Of a DNA stretch of 64,000 nucleotides, positions 19,657 through 28,376 are shown piece after piece. Both the position numbers and the translations under genes were made by a program. Source of the stretch: an uncultured Paracoccaceae bacterium (GTDB lineage: Bacteria > Pseudomonadota > Alphaproteobacteria > Rhodobacterales > Rhodobacteraceae); NCBI GenBank assembly GCA_947499715.1, contig CANMPL010000004.1:310001-374000 (forward strand), in the 5' to 3' direction. Position 1 is the stretch's first letter, and each line of letters opens with the position of its first letter. The notes beneath the pieces were generated by a model. The model saw only the letters and a program-made list of their open reading frames with translations, made no database searches and was not told where the DNA came from.

Positions 19657-20003
19657 TGCGCCTGAATGAAGTGACATACACCGATGCGAAACCGGTCGAT
19701 GGCTATGGCCCCGGTTTCTTTCGCGTTGGCGGGCAGGTGTTTGATGGTGCGGTCTTGGTGCTGCCAACCGGTGTGAAGCCCTGGGGTGGTTATGACGACA
19801 TCGCAGCGCTTTCAAACGCTGATATTGACGTGGTTTTTGTTGGTACCGGCGCTGACGTGGCCCATGTGCCAGCCACATTTCGCGAGCCACTTGAGGACGC
19901 GGGACTTGGCGTAGAGGCGATGGCCTCGCCCGCGGCTTGCCGCACCTACAATGTCCTTCTGAGCGAAGGGCGGCGCGTGGCGCTGGCCCTGTTGCCGGTG
20001 TAG
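19656..20003 (+). CDS. Mth938-like domain-containing protein (DUF498 family)
   Basis: 115-residue single-domain protein with the family signatures DGYGPGFFRVGGQVFDGAVLV and LPTGVKPWGGY, then FVGTGAD and a C-terminal ACRTYNVLLSEGRRVALALLPV. Members are cytoplasmic, of unknown biochemical role (the human relative NDUFAF3 helps assemble complex I). The start overlaps the secDF stop (TGATG). This gene is often found after secF in alphaproteobacteria, and here it sits between secDF and ccmA. Confidence 0.85.
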   Translation: MRLNEVTYTDAKPVDGYGPGFFRVGGQVFDGAVLVLPTGVKPWGGYDDIAALSNADIDVVFVGTGADVAHVPATFREPLEDAGLGVEAMASPAACRTYNVLLSEGRRVALALLPV

Positions 20004-20008
20004 GCGTG

Positions 20009-20623
20009 ATGCTTCGGGTCAGTGACTTGACCTGCGCGCGGGGCGGTGTCCCGGTCCTTGAAAACCTGTCCTTTGATGTCGCTGCGGGTCAGGCGCTGAT
20101 CCTGCGCGGCCCCAACGGCGTTGGGAAAACGACACTGCTGCGCACCTTGGCAGGGCTGCAACCTGCCTTGACGGGGCGCATTCAGATGGCCGATGGCACC
20201 GGTGCCTACGCCAGCCACGCAGATGGGGTGAAGACCGCCTTGACGGTGGAAGAAAACCTGACGTTCTGGGCTGCCGTGTATGACCGCACCGTACCAGAGG
20301 ACGTCTATGCCGCATACGATCTGGTCGATTTACGCCAGCGCATGGCGGGCACGTTAAGTGCCGGGCAAAAGCGCAGGCTAGGGCTTGCACGACTGGGCGT
20401 GATCGGGCGGGACGTCTTGTTCCTTGATGAGCCGACCGTGTCACTGGATGGGTTCAGCGTGAAGATGTTCGCGGATTGGATGCGTGACATACATCTGGCG
20501 GGCGGCGGCTGTGCTGTGATCGCGACGCATATCGCGCTTGGGCTGGACGCGCCGGAGTTGGAACTTTCACCCTTCGCGGCTGCACCCGATGCTGCCGGCG
20601 GTAGTGACGAGGCTTTCTTGTGA
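20009..20623 (+). CDS. ccmA: Heme exporter ATP-binding protein CcmA
   Basis: 204-residue ABC ATPase with Walker A GPNGVGKTTLLRTLAG, signature LSAGQKRR and Walker B VLFLDEPT. CcmA drives release of holo-CcmE from the CcmC/D complex in system I cytochrome c maturation. Start at ATG 20009 (MLRVSDLTCARG), 6 bases after the previous stop; a longer frame from 19937 would overlap the Mth938-like gene. It overlaps ccmB by 4 bases. Confidence 0.95.
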   Translation: MLRVSDLTCARGGVPVLENLSFDVAAGQALILRGPNGVGKTTLLRTLAGLQPALTGRIQMADGTGAYASHADGVKTALTVEENLTFWAAVYDRTVPEDVYAAYDLVDLRQRMAGTLSAGQKRRLGLARLGVIGRDVLFLDEPTVSLDGFSVKMFADWMRDIHLAGGGCAVIATHIALGLDAPELELSPFAAAPDAAGGSDEAFL

Positions 20624-21276
20624 AAGCTTTGCTGGCTCGTGATCTGCGGCTTGCTGTGCGGGCAGGGGGAGGATTTGGGCTTGGGCTTGCGTTCTTCTTG
20701 ATCGTTGTGGTGCTTGTTCCCTTTGGCGTCGGACCCGAACGCGAGGTGTTGGCAAGGATCGCGCCGGGTATTCTGTGGGTCGCGTCACTTTTGGCGGCCC
20801 TGCTGTCATTAGACCGCATCTTTGCGCTGGATTTTGAGGACGGGTCACTGGCGCTGCTGGCGACGGCACCTCTACCTGTCGAAAGCATCGCCTTGGCAAA
20901 GGCCGCGGCACATTGGGTGACAACGGGCTTGCCCTTGACGCTTGCCGCACCCGCGCTTGGTTTTCTGCTCCACCTGCCGACGCAAGGCTATGCCTTGCTT
21001 TTGCTATCACTGCTTTTGGGCACACCAGCACTTTCAATGATTGGCACCTTTGGTGCGGCGTTGACCGTTGGCTTGCGGCGCGGGGGACTTTTGATGTCGC
21101 TTTTAGTCCTTCCACTTTATGTGCCGACGCTGATTTTCGGTGCCGAGGCCGTACGCCGTGGAATCGACGGGCTTAGCCCGACAGCGCCGTTAATGCTGCT
21201 GGCAGCAATCACTGCGGCAACAATTGCCTTGCTGCCGTTTGCAACTGCGACGGTGTTGCGCATCAACCTGCGGTGA
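20620..21276 (+). CDS. ccmB: Heme exporter membrane protein CcmB
   Basis: 218 residues, about six hydrophobic helices, beginning KALLARDLRLAVRAGGG as CcmB proteins do, with PFGVGPEREVLARIAPGILW and DFEDGSLALLATAPL. It is the membrane partner of CcmA in cytochrome c maturation. It starts inside the ccmA stop (ATGA-type overlap) and is followed by ccmC. Confidence 0.94.
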   Translation: MKALLARDLRLAVRAGGGFGLGLAFFLIVVVLVPFGVGPEREVLARIAPGILWVASLLAALLSLDRIFALDFEDGSLALLATAPLPVESIALAKAAAHWVTTGLPLTLAAPALGFLLHLPTQGYALLLLSLLLGTPALSMIGTFGAALTVGLRRGGLLMSLLVLPLYVPTLIFGAEAVRRGIDGLSPTAPLMLLAAITAATIALLPFATATVLRINLR

Positions 21277-21318
21277 CAAGGGATTGAGCCTGCGGGATCA
21301 GGAGACTAGATAGCGTTC

Positions 21319-22047
21319 ATGTCATTGTGGGAACTTGCAAATCCGAAACGCTTTATGGGCTGGACAGCCCCGGTTTTGCCGTGGGCGTTTGGTGGCGCAG
21401 CACTTTGCCTTTGCATCGGATTGATCTGGGGCTTTTTCTTTACACCTGACGATTTCCGACAGGGTTCAACGGTGAAAATCATCTATTTGCATGTCCCTGC
21501 CGCGCTCATGGCGATCAACACCTGGTTCATGATGCTGTTGGCGTCGTTGATCTGGCTGGTGCGGCGGCACCATGTGTCTGCACTGGCGGCAAAGGCCGCA
21601 GCCCCCGTTGGCATTGTGATGACGCTGATGGCACTTTTCACTGGCGCGATCTGGGGCCAACCGATGTGGGGGACCTATTGGGCTTGGGATCCACGTTTGA
21701 CGTCCTTTCTGATCCTGTTTTTGTTCTATCTTGGCTATGTTGCCCTCTGGGCCGCAATTGATGATTCAGACACTGCCGCCGATCTGACGTCGGTTCTGTG
21801 CATCGTGGGCTCGGTCTTTGCGATTCTGTCCCGCTATGCTGTGAATTTCTGGAACCAGGGCCTGCATCAAGGCGCGTCACTGTCGCTGGATGCCGAAGAA
21901 AACGTCTCTGACGTCTTTTGGCAGCCCTTGGTCATCTGCATCGCCGGATTTGTCTTGTTGTTCATCGCCCTCGTGCTGCTGCGCACCCGGACAGAGATCC
22001 GCGTCCGCCGCACGAAGGCACTTCTTGCGAGGGCCGCCCGTGCCTGA
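21319..22047 (+). CDS. ccmC: Heme-handling protein CcmC
   Basis: 242 residues, six transmembrane helices. The periplasmic tryptophan-rich motif reads WGTYWAWDPRLTS, equivalent to the WWD signature that presents heme to CcmE; conserved His residues are in HVPAA and in the segment FWNQGLHQGASLS. It is in the ccm run, overlapping ccmD by 8 bases. Confidence 0.96.
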   Translation: MSLWELANPKRFMGWTAPVLPWAFGGAALCLCIGLIWGFFFTPDDFRQGSTVKIIYLHVPAALMAINTWFMMLLASLIWLVRRHHVSALAAKAAAPVGIVMTLMALFTGAIWGQPMWGTYWAWDPRLTSFLILFLFYLGYVALWAAIDDSDTAADLTSVLCIVGSVFAILSRYAVNFWNQGLHQGASLSLDAEENVSDVFWQPLVICIAGFVLLFIALVLLRTRTEIRVRRTKALLARAARA

Positions 22048-22180
22048 TCTGGGGAAATATGCGTTTGAGGTGCTGGCCGCCTATGGCGTGAGCTTGGCGC
22101 TTCTTTTTGGGATCGTATGGTTGTCTGTGCGCCGTTCGCGGCAGGTCAAAGCTGCGCTGGAAAAGATAGAAAATGGCTAA
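22040..22180 (+). CDS. ccmD: Heme exporter protein CcmD
   Basis: 46 residues from a GTG start at 22040: VPDLGKYAFEVLAAYGVSLAL and on, one transmembrane helix and a basic tail (SVRRSRQVKAALEKI). This is the usual size and topology of CcmD, which binds CcmC. Translation from the longer upstream ATG in this frame would lie inside ccmC. It overlaps ccmC by 8 bases and ccmG by 8 bases. Confidence 0.9.
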   Translation: MPDLGKYAFEVLAAYGVSLALLFGIVWLSVRRSRQVKAALEKIENG

Positions 22181-22712
22181 GGTTTCACCTTTGATCGTCA
22201 TCCCACCGGTTATTTTTGCGGCCCTGGCCGGGTTGTTCTTTGCCGGGTTGATGCGGGACAACGCGGGCGAGATCCCCTCGACCTTGGTCGGGCGACAAGC
22301 CCCCGGCGTTCCGACAGAGGCCGTTCCGGGCACAACCCAGCTGACCGACGCGGATCTGCGCAGCGGTGAAGTGACGATTGTGAATTTTTGGGCGTCCTGG
22401 TGCCCGCCGTGCCGGGCAGAGCACCCAAACCTGTTGGCGCTTCAGGCCGATGGGGTGCGCGTGGCTGGCATCAACTTTCGCGATGCCGACGACGATGCAA
22501 GCGCCTATCTGGCCGAAGACGGCAATCCGTTTCTGGCGACCGGGTTTGATCCACGCGGCCGTATCGCCATTGATTGGGGCGTAACTGCCCCGCCAGAGAC
22601 TTTCATCGTCGATGGGGATGGCACCGTGCTGTTTCGGTTCATCGGTCCCTTGGTCGCATCCGACTACGAACAGCGATTCCTTCCCGCCCTGAACGCGGCG
22701 CTTGAGCGGTAG
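22173..22712 (+). CDS. ccmG: Cytochrome c biogenesis thiol:disulfide protein CcmG/DsbE
   Basis: 179 residues: an N-terminal membrane anchor and a periplasmic thioredoxin fold with active site WASWCPPCR, preceded by VTIVNF. It reduces the apocytochrome CXXCH cysteines before heme attachment. A cis-Pro strand (APPETFIVD) is present. It is the last gene of the ccm run here; ccmE, ccmF and ccmH are not in the window. Confidence 0.95.
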   Translation: MAKVSPLIVIPPVIFAALAGLFFAGLMRDNAGEIPSTLVGRQAPGVPTEAVPGTTQLTDADLRSGEVTIVNFWASWCPPCRAEHPNLLALQADGVRVAGINFRDADDDASAYLAEDGNPFLATGFDPRGRIAIDWGVTAPPETFIVDGDGTVLFRFIGPLVASDYEQRFLPALNAALER

Positions 22713-22753
22713 GCATCCATCCTTTGGTGGATAGTCAGGGACAGATCCTGCAA

Positions 22754-23137
22754 CTATCTTTTGAGGCGATGAAGATAGGACGCAACCTCTGCCCGGCTTT
22801 GCAGGCCAAGACGATCCAAGATGGCGTGAACGTGGTCTTTCACGGTCGCAGGAGAGATCGAAAGCTTTGCCGCGATTGCCTTGTTCGACATGCCCCGCGC
22901 CAAATGATCACACACGATCTGCTGCCTTGGGGTCAGCGCCGCAGGCGCGATCGGCGCTCGGCGATTGGCAATGATGACGGGCGCGCCGATTATGTCTTGC
23001 GTTGTGAAGTCCACGCTCACATCGGTTCCGGCTTCGGCAAGCTGTGCCAGCGCGCCAACCGCATGTGTCGGTGTGTCACCGCTACCCAAGGCGTCCAAAG
23101 CGGCGCGCAAGTGCGCTTTTTCCTGATCCGTCAACAC
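22754..23137 (-). CDS. Small LuxR-type helix-turn-helix regulator
   Basis: 127 residues from GTG 23137 (FVLTDQEKAHLRAALDA). The C-terminal GerE/LuxR HTH is clear: LTPRQQIVCDHLARGMSNKAIAAKLSISPATVKDHVHAILDRLGL. The N-terminal 60 residues have no recognised sensor domain. AAAGGGG lies 6 bases before the GTG; a frame from 23260 would run through the divergent neighbour. The 14-base gap to the next gene contains both Shine-Dalgarno sequences back to back. Confidence 0.75.
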   Translation of the reverse strand: MLTDQEKAHLRAALDALGSGDTPTHAVGALAQLAEAGTDVSVDFTTQDIIGAPVIIANRRAPIAPAALTPRQQIVCDHLARGMSNKAIAAKLSISPATVKDHVHAILDRLGLQSRAEVASYLHRLKR

Positions 23138-23151
23138 GAAAGGCCCCTTTG

Positions 23152-23514
23152 ATGATACCCATCCAGATTGCGAATTTCTTTCTCGCCATGCAAGCCGGGA
23201 AGGCGGGCGCAGAGGCGCTTGCTGCGCATTTTGCCAGTGACGCGACCTACGAAGAACCATTCACCGGAGAGATGCGTCGCCATGTAGGGCGTGATGCGGT
23301 GATGGAGGCCATGGCGTTGGGATGGGAAAATCCGATGCCTGATATGCGCATCAAGGTGGAACGCGTGGATACAAATGGCAACGTGATAGAGCTTGATTGG
23401 ACGTGTTATTCGCCTGCCATTCCGGGTGGGCAGGGCAGCGGGCACAACCGTTATGTCATGCGGGATGGGCTGATCGTGGAACTTGTCACAACTTTGGAAG
23501 GATCCCCGACATGA
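23152..23514 (+). CDS. SnoaL-like/NTF2-fold protein
   Basis: 120 residues, with IQIANFFLAMQAGKAGAEAL, ATYEEPFTGEMRRHVGRDAV and ELDWTCYSPAIPGG in the pattern of SnoaL-like polyketide cyclase/NTF2 folds, which bind small hydrophobic ligands. The function is unknown. GAAAGG lies 8 bases before ATG 23152. It diverges from the HTH gene and its stop overlaps the next start by 4 bases (ATGA), so it is co-translated with the DUF1801 gene. Confidence 0.75.
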   Translation: MIPIQIANFFLAMQAGKAGAEALAAHFASDATYEEPFTGEMRRHVGRDAVMEAMALGWENPMPDMRIKVERVDTNGNVIELDWTCYSPAIPGGQGSGHNRYVMRDGLIVELVTTLEGSPT

Positions 23515-23873
23515 ATACATCACCAGAGGTCGACGCTTGGCTTGCCGCCTATGACAATCCGCAAAAAGATCTTGTCGCGGCTGTGCGCCTTGCCGTCCTT
23601 GCGGCCGACGACCGGGTCACGGAATGCATCAAATGGCAGGCCCCGACGTTTGTCTACAAAGGCAACATCGCAAGCTTTTTCCCAAAGGCGAAAAAGCACG
23701 CCTCACTCATGTTCCATCGGGGCGCACATATCCCGGGGGACTGGTCGTCGCTGGAAGGCGATGCAAAAGATGGCAGGTCGATGAAGTTCAAAGATCTTGC
23801 CGATCTTGCCAAAAAGCAGGCAGAGCTTTCGGGTTTGGTCAAAGCATGGTGCGATATGAAGGACGCAGAATAA
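23511..23873 (+). CDS. DUF1801 domain-containing protein
   Basis: 120 residues. The DUF1801 core is visible as ITECIKWQAPTF-like sequence (RVTECIKWQAPTFVYKGNIASF) followed by KKHASLMFHRGA. The domain is small, soluble and of unknown function. It overlaps the SnoaL-like gene by 4 bases and is followed directly by a strong bidirectional terminator. Confidence 0.85.
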   Translation: MNTSPEVDAWLAAYDNPQKDLVAAVRLAVLAADDRVTECIKWQAPTFVYKGNIASFFPKAKKHASLMFHRGAHIPGDWSSLEGDAKDGRSMKFKDLADLAKKQAELSGLVKAWCDMKDAE

Positions 23874-23906
23874 AAAAGGCCCGCGCAACACGCGGGCCAA
23901 TTTTTT
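23872..23906. terminator. Bidirectional intrinsic terminator between DUF1801 and acnA
   Basis: GGCCCGCG (23878-23885), loop CAACA, CGCGGGCC (23891-23898), with AAAAAA before and TTTTTT after. An 8-bp GC stem with T runs on both strands serves both converging genes. Confidence 0.9.
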
Positions 23907-23921
23907 GAATGTGCGGCGGTC

Positions 23922-26609
23922 TTAGGCCGCAGCGGCAAGGTTGCGCAACACGTAGTGCAGCACACCACCATGTTCGATGTATTCAATCTCGATCGCGGTA
24001 TCGATGCGGCACTTCACCTTGATCGACTTGGTGCTCCCGTCGGTCATTGTGATATGCGCGTCCACGACCTCCAGCGGGCTGATGCTATCCAAACCGTCGA
24101 TGCTGACGGTTTCGTCACCTGTCAGGCCAAGTGATTTGCGGGTGTCACCGCCTGCAAATTCAAATGGAATGACCCCCATGCCAACAAGGTTGGACCGGTG
24201 AATACGCTCGAAGCTTTCCGCGATCACAGCCTTAACGCCGAGCAATGCCGTGCCCTTCGCGGCCCAGTCGCGGCTTGAACCAGCACCGTATTGTTCACCT
24301 GCAAAGATCACGAGCGGTGTGCCGTTTTCCTGATGCGCCATAGAGGCGTCAAAGATTGCAGCCTGCTTGCCGTCGGGGCCTTTGGTGTAACCACCTTCTA
24401 CGCCATCCAGCATTTCATTCTTGATCCGGATGTTGGCAAACGTGCCGCGCATCATCACCTCGTGGTTGCCGCGACGCGACCCATAAGAGTTGAATTCGCG
24501 CACGGGCACCTGACGTTCCATCAGATACTGGCCGGCAGGCGTTGTGTCCTTGAACGCACCGGCAGGGCTGATGTGGTCAGTGGTGATCATGTCGCCCAAG
24601 ATTGCCAGCACTTTGGCGTCGCGCAAGTTGCTGATTGTGCCCGGCTCTTTGCCCATGCCTTGGAAGTAGGGTGGGTTCTGCACATAGGTCGAGGTTGCAG
24701 GCCAATCGTAGGTTTCAGAATCTGTCACCTCAACCGACTGCCACTTTTCATCTCCCTTAAACACATCGGCGTATTTCTTCATGAAGGCTTCGCGTGTGAC
24801 GGTCTGTTCCACCAAAGCGTTGATTTCTGCCGATGTTGGCCAGATGTCCTTCAAGAAGACGTCATTGCCGTCCTGATCTTGCCCAATAGCGTCTTTGGAC
24901 AAATCGATATCCATTGTGCCTGCCAATGCGTAAGCGACCACAAGCGGCGGTGAGGCCAGGTAGTTTGCCCGCACATCAGGCGAGATCCGGCCTTCAAAGT
25001 TGCGGTTGCCGGACAGAACAGACGTCGCGACCAGATCACCTTCTGCGATGGCCGTCGACAGTTCTTTCTGAATCGGGCCAGAGTTGCCGATACATGTGGT
25101 GCAGCCATAACCCACAAGGTTAAAGCCAATCTTATCAAGATCTTCCTGCAGGCCTGCAGCTTCAAGATATTCGCTGACGACCTGTGATCCAGGCGCGAGC
25201 GACGTCTTGACCCAAGGCTTGCGATCCAGACCCAAGGCGGCCGCTTTGCGCGCCACAAGGCCCGCGCCGATCATTACGTAGGGATTGGACGTGTTGGTGC
25301 ATGACGTGATCGAAGCGATCACAACCTTGCCGCTTTCCATCGTGTAGTCTTCGCCCTCGACAGCGACTTCCTTGCCCATGGGACGCTTGAACGTCTCTTC
25401 CATCTCGCGCTTGAACGCTGCTTGCGCGGTGTCCAGAGCGACATAGTCCTGCGGGCGCTTGGGGCCGGAAATCGCAGGGACAATCGTGCCCATGTCAAGG
25501 CTAAGGGTCGACGTATAGACAGGTGCGTAGTCCGCACCGCGCCAGAAACCGTTGGCCTTGGCATAGGCCTCGACCAGAGCAACGCGATCTTCGTCGCGGC
25601 CCGTGTTGCGCAGGTAGCGCAGCGTTTCATTGTCGATTGGGAAGAAGCCGCAGGTGGCGCCATATTCAGGTGCCATATTGGCGATCGTTGCGCGGTCGGC
25701 GAGTGGCAGTCGGTCAAGGCCGCTGCCGTAGAACTCGACAAATTTTGACACAACGCCATGGGCGCGCAGCATCTCGACCACCTTCAGCACAAGGTCGGTC
25801 CCGGTGGTGCCTTCGACCATTTCGCCTGTCAGCTCAAAGCCAACAACTTCGGGGATCAGCATGGAAATTGGCTGTCCCAACATGGCGGCCTCAGCCTCAA
25901 TCCCGCCGACGCCCCAACCCAGAACGGCAAGCCCGTTGACCATGGTGGTGTGGCTGTCTGTGCCGACAAGCGTGTCTGGATAGGCGACTTCTTCACCGTT
26001 CTGGTCTTTGTCGGTCCAAACGGTTTGCGACAGGTATTCAAGGTTCACCTGATGGCAAATGCCAGTGCCCGGTGGCACCACGCGGAAGTTGTTAAATGCG
26101 TTCTGACCCCACTTGAGGAACTGATAACGCTCCATGTTCCGCTCGTATTCGCGGTCGACGTTCATCTGGAACGCGCGCGGATTGCCAAATTCGTCAATCA
26201 TCACAGAGTGGTCGATGACAAGATCGACAGGCGCCAATGGGTTAATCTGCTGGGCGTCGCCACCCAATGCCTTGATCCCGTCGCGCATTGCAGCAAGGTC
26301 AACGACTGCAGGAACGCCGGTAAAGTCCTGCATCAGAACGCGGGCAGGGCGGTAGGCGATCTCGCGCGGGCTCTTGCCGCCATTGGCAGCCCAGTCCGAA
26401 AAGGCTTTGATGTCATCGGTCGTGACGGTCTTGTTATCTTCAAACCGCAACATGTTTTCCAAGACAACTTTCAGCGCCGCGGGCAATTTGGAGAAGTCAC
26501 CAAGACCTGCGGCTTCGGCCGCTTCAATGGAATAATAACCCACGGATTGGCTTCCGACGGTCAAGGTTTTGCGGGTTTTGGCTGTATCAATGCCGACAGT
26601 AACGGTCAT
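23922..26609 (-). CDS. acnA: Aconitate hydratase A
   Basis: 895 residues, the AcnA/IRP length. Cysteine ligands of the [4Fe-4S] cluster are in SCTNTSNP (about 438) and GCTTCIGNSGP (about 500); the C-terminal swivel domain carries YGAGSSRDWAAKGT. It interconverts citrate and isocitrate in the TCA cycle. It is a single gene, terminated by the hairpin at 23872-23906. The promoter should be within the 208-base gap to 26818, which contains a tandem GCATACAA repeat. Confidence 0.97.
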   Translation of the reverse strand: MTVTVGIDTAKTRKTLTVGSQSVGYYSIEAAEAAGLGDFSKLPAALKVVLENMLRFEDNKTVTTDDIKAFSDWAANGGKSPREIAYRPARVLMQDFTGVPAVVDLAAMRDGIKALGGDAQQINPLAPVDLVIDHSVMIDEFGNPRAFQMNVDREYERNMERYQFLKWGQNAFNNFRVVPPGTGICHQVNLEYLSQTVWTDKDQNGEEVAYPDTLVGTDSHTTMVNGLAVLGWGVGGIEAEAAMLGQPISMLIPEVVGFELTGEMVEGTTGTDLVLKVVEMLRAHGVVSKFVEFYGSGLDRLPLADRATIANMAPEYGATCGFFPIDNETLRYLRNTGRDEDRVALVEAYAKANGFWRGADYAPVYTSTLSLDMGTIVPAISGPKRPQDYVALDTAQAAFKREMEETFKRPMGKEVAVEGEDYTMESGKVVIASITSCTNTSNPYVMIGAGLVARKAAALGLDRKPWVKTSLAPGSQVVSEYLEAAGLQEDLDKIGFNLVGYGCTTCIGNSGPIQKELSTAIAEGDLVATSVLSGNRNFEGRISPDVRANYLASPPLVVAYALAGTMDIDLSKDAIGQDQDGNDVFLKDIWPTSAEINALVEQTVTREAFMKKYADVFKGDEKWQSVEVTDSETYDWPATSTYVQNPPYFQGMGKEPGTISNLRDAKVLAILGDMITTDHISPAGAFKDTTPAGQYLMERQVPVREFNSYGSRRGNHEVMMRGTFANIRIKNEMLDGVEGGYTKGPDGKQAAIFDASMAHQENGTPLVIFAGEQYGAGSSRDWAAKGTALLGVKAVIAESFERIHRSNLVGMGVIPFEFAGGDTRKSLGLTGDETVSIDGLDSISPLEVVDAHITMTDGSTKSIKVKCRIDTAIEIEYIEHGGVLHYVLRNLAAAA

Positions 26610-26688
26610 GACGTTCCCTTTCTGGCTGTGAAATTTTGGCTGTTGATGGGCTTTTGCCCCAAGGTTGCTTTGGGTTCAAGCATTTTCG

Positions 26689-26706
26689 GCATACAATTGC
26701 ATACAA
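26689..26706. repeat. Tandem direct repeat GCATACAA in the acnA upstream region
   Basis: GCATACAATTGCATACAA: two identical 8-base units, 10 bases apart (one helical turn), 80 bases upstream of acnA and 112 bases upstream of the DUF1223 start. It could be a regulator site for either divergent gene. I see no clear promoter hexamers around it. Confidence 0.35.
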
Positions 26707-26817
26707 ATCTGATGTGACCTTGAAACATCCCTCACCTTTACGTCGCAATTGGTTGATTGGTCATTACAGCCGGTGGCGGATAGACCAGAAAAACACCGAC
26801 CCAAAACTGGATTCGAT

Positions 26818-27507
26818 ATGCGCCGCTTGTTATCTGTATTTGCCCTGACCGTCACGCTTACCGGTGGTGCGGCATCCGCCGACACTGTGGTAGAGCTTTA
26901 TACATCGCAAGGCTGTTCAAGCTGCCCGCCAGCGGATGCCATGCTGGCTGAATTGGCAGGGCGCTCGGATGTGATCCCATTGGCGCTTCACGTCGACTAT
27001 TGGGACTACCTCGGCTGGAAAGATGATCTGGCCAGCCCTGCCTTCACGCGCCGTCAAAAAGCCTTTGCAGAGGCCGCAGGCTCCGCCACGGTTTACACGC
27101 CACAGATGGTGATCGGTGGAGTGGATCATGTCATCGGTTCTCGTCCGATGCAGGTCATGGACAGGGTGCAGGCCCACAATGCAACCGCTGACCCGGTTGA
27201 GGTGACGTTGTCGCGTTCGGGTGACCGCTTGCAAATCAATGCAACAGCGCGCGGGAATGCCGGGCGCAACGCGGTTGTGCAAATCGTGCGCTACGTGCCC
27301 TCTGTCACCCGCGACATACGCCGGGGCGAAAATGCCGGTAAGACCATTACATACGTGAATACGGTGACGTCATGGCAGGTTGCCGGCCAATGGAATCCGG
27401 CCAATCCGCTGTCAATGCAGGCGCAGATCACAGGCACTCAGCCCGTTGTCGTGATTGTGCAAGACGGCACATCTGGTCCCATTTTGGGTGCGGCGCGCCT
27501 GCGCTAG
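26818..27507 (+). CDS. DUF1223 thioredoxin-like secreted protein
   Basis: 229 residues. A signal peptide (RRLLSVFALTVTLTGGAASA) precedes VVELYTSQGCSSCPPADA, the CxxC motif at the start of DUF1223, and LALHVDYWDYLGWKD with TPQMVIGG in the usual places. It is probably a periplasmic thiol protein of unknown substrate. Start 26818 puts the signal peptide at the N-terminus. Its stop overlaps the stop of the convergent acyltransferase by 4 bases. Confidence 0.85.
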   Translation: MRRLLSVFALTVTLTGGAASADTVVELYTSQGCSSCPPADAMLAELAGRSDVIPLALHVDYWDYLGWKDDLASPAFTRRQKAFAEAAGSATVYTPQMVIGGVDHVIGSRPMQVMDRVQAHNATADPVEVTLSRSGDRLQINATARGNAGRNAVVQIVRYVPSVTRDIRRGENAGKTITYVNTVTSWQVAGQWNPANPLSMQAQITGTQPVVVIVQDGTSGPILGAARLR

Positions 27508-28376
27508 ATCCGTCCCTGCTTGTTCTTCCACCTCTTGTGGACCCAGAACCATTGTTCCGGGTGTTCCGTGACGCGCGCCGCGAGCCTTGCGTTCATTTCT
27601 GTTGTCATGGCAATCGGGTCGCCGGGCGCAATCGGCGCCTCGACGTCGACGCTGAATGTGAGCCCATCAGGATTGCGCGTCCCAAAATACGGCAGCACCA
27701 GGGCGTCAAATTTCAGTGCAAACTCTGCTGCGGATGTTGCTGTCATGGCGGGCCGCCCAAGGAAATCAATGGGGACACCGGCGTCGCTATTGACGTCAAA
27801 CAGCAGCGTGCCCATGCCCCCGCCCTTGAGGTGACGGGCAAAGCCGATGGTGCCCTTGGCCCCTTGGGCAAAAACCGGACCGCCCCAGGACGTCATTGTC
27901 TTTGCATAGTGATCGTTGAAGTAGCTGTTCGCCATGGGGCGATAGAGGCCACCAATGTTGTGACCTAGGCGGGTCAGAACATGCCGCGGGGCCTCGTGAT
28001 TGCCAAAATGTCCCGTCACGAAAACAACCGGACGCTTGGCGTCGGCGGCCTCGGCCAACGCGCCAAGGCCGTCGCCGGTGGCTTCGGTTTCCTGCAAGTG
28101 TCGGGCAAACTCGCGAAAAGAATAGTTCTCGATCAATGTGCGCCCAAAATTGTCGCAGACATTGTTCGCGATGTCCTTGCGTGTCTCGGCGGACATATCG
28201 GGGTAGATCAAGGCGAGGTTTTGCATCGCCCGCCGTCTGTAACCCGCCAACGGTCCGATGGCGCGACGAAGGGCTGCGCCCATGACCGGAACACGGCTGC
28301 GATAAGGCAGGCGCATCACGCTTCCGATCAGGCCCCGCAGGACGCGATCGGCCAACCAATCGGCGCGGGCACTCAT
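27504..28376 (-). CDS. Lysophospholipid acyltransferase family protein (LpxL/HtrB-like)
   Basis: 290 residues. The catalytic H-x4-D/E motif is visible as VTGHFGNHEAPRH (about residue 121), preceded by the family features YPDMSAE and NFGRTLIEN, and followed by the GLYRPMAN and DVNSDAGVPIDFLGRPA blocks. Such enzymes add secondary acyl chains to lipid A; ornithine-lipid or other lipid roles cannot be excluded. Its start overlaps the nitrile hydratase alpha gene by 4 bases. Confidence 0.88.
   Translation of the reverse strand: MSARADWLADRVLRGLIGSVMRLPYRSRVPVMGAALRRAIGPLAGYRRRAMQNLALIYPDMSAETRKDIANNVCDNFGRTLIENYSFREFARHLQETEATGDGLGALAEAADAKRPVVFVTGHFGNHEAPRHVLTRLGHNIGGLYRPMANSYFNDHYAKTMTSWGGPVFAQGAKGTIGFARHLKGGGMGTLLFDVNSDAGVPIDFLGRPAMTATSAAEFALKFDALVLPYFGTRNPDGLTFSVDVEAPIAPGDPIAMTTEMNARLAARVTEHPEQWFWVHKRWKNKQGRI

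Noticed and set aside
22716-22735. Terminator after ccmG
   Set aside because: ATCCATC with GGTGGAT gives a 7-bp stem with one G-T pair and no T run; too weak to list as a feature.
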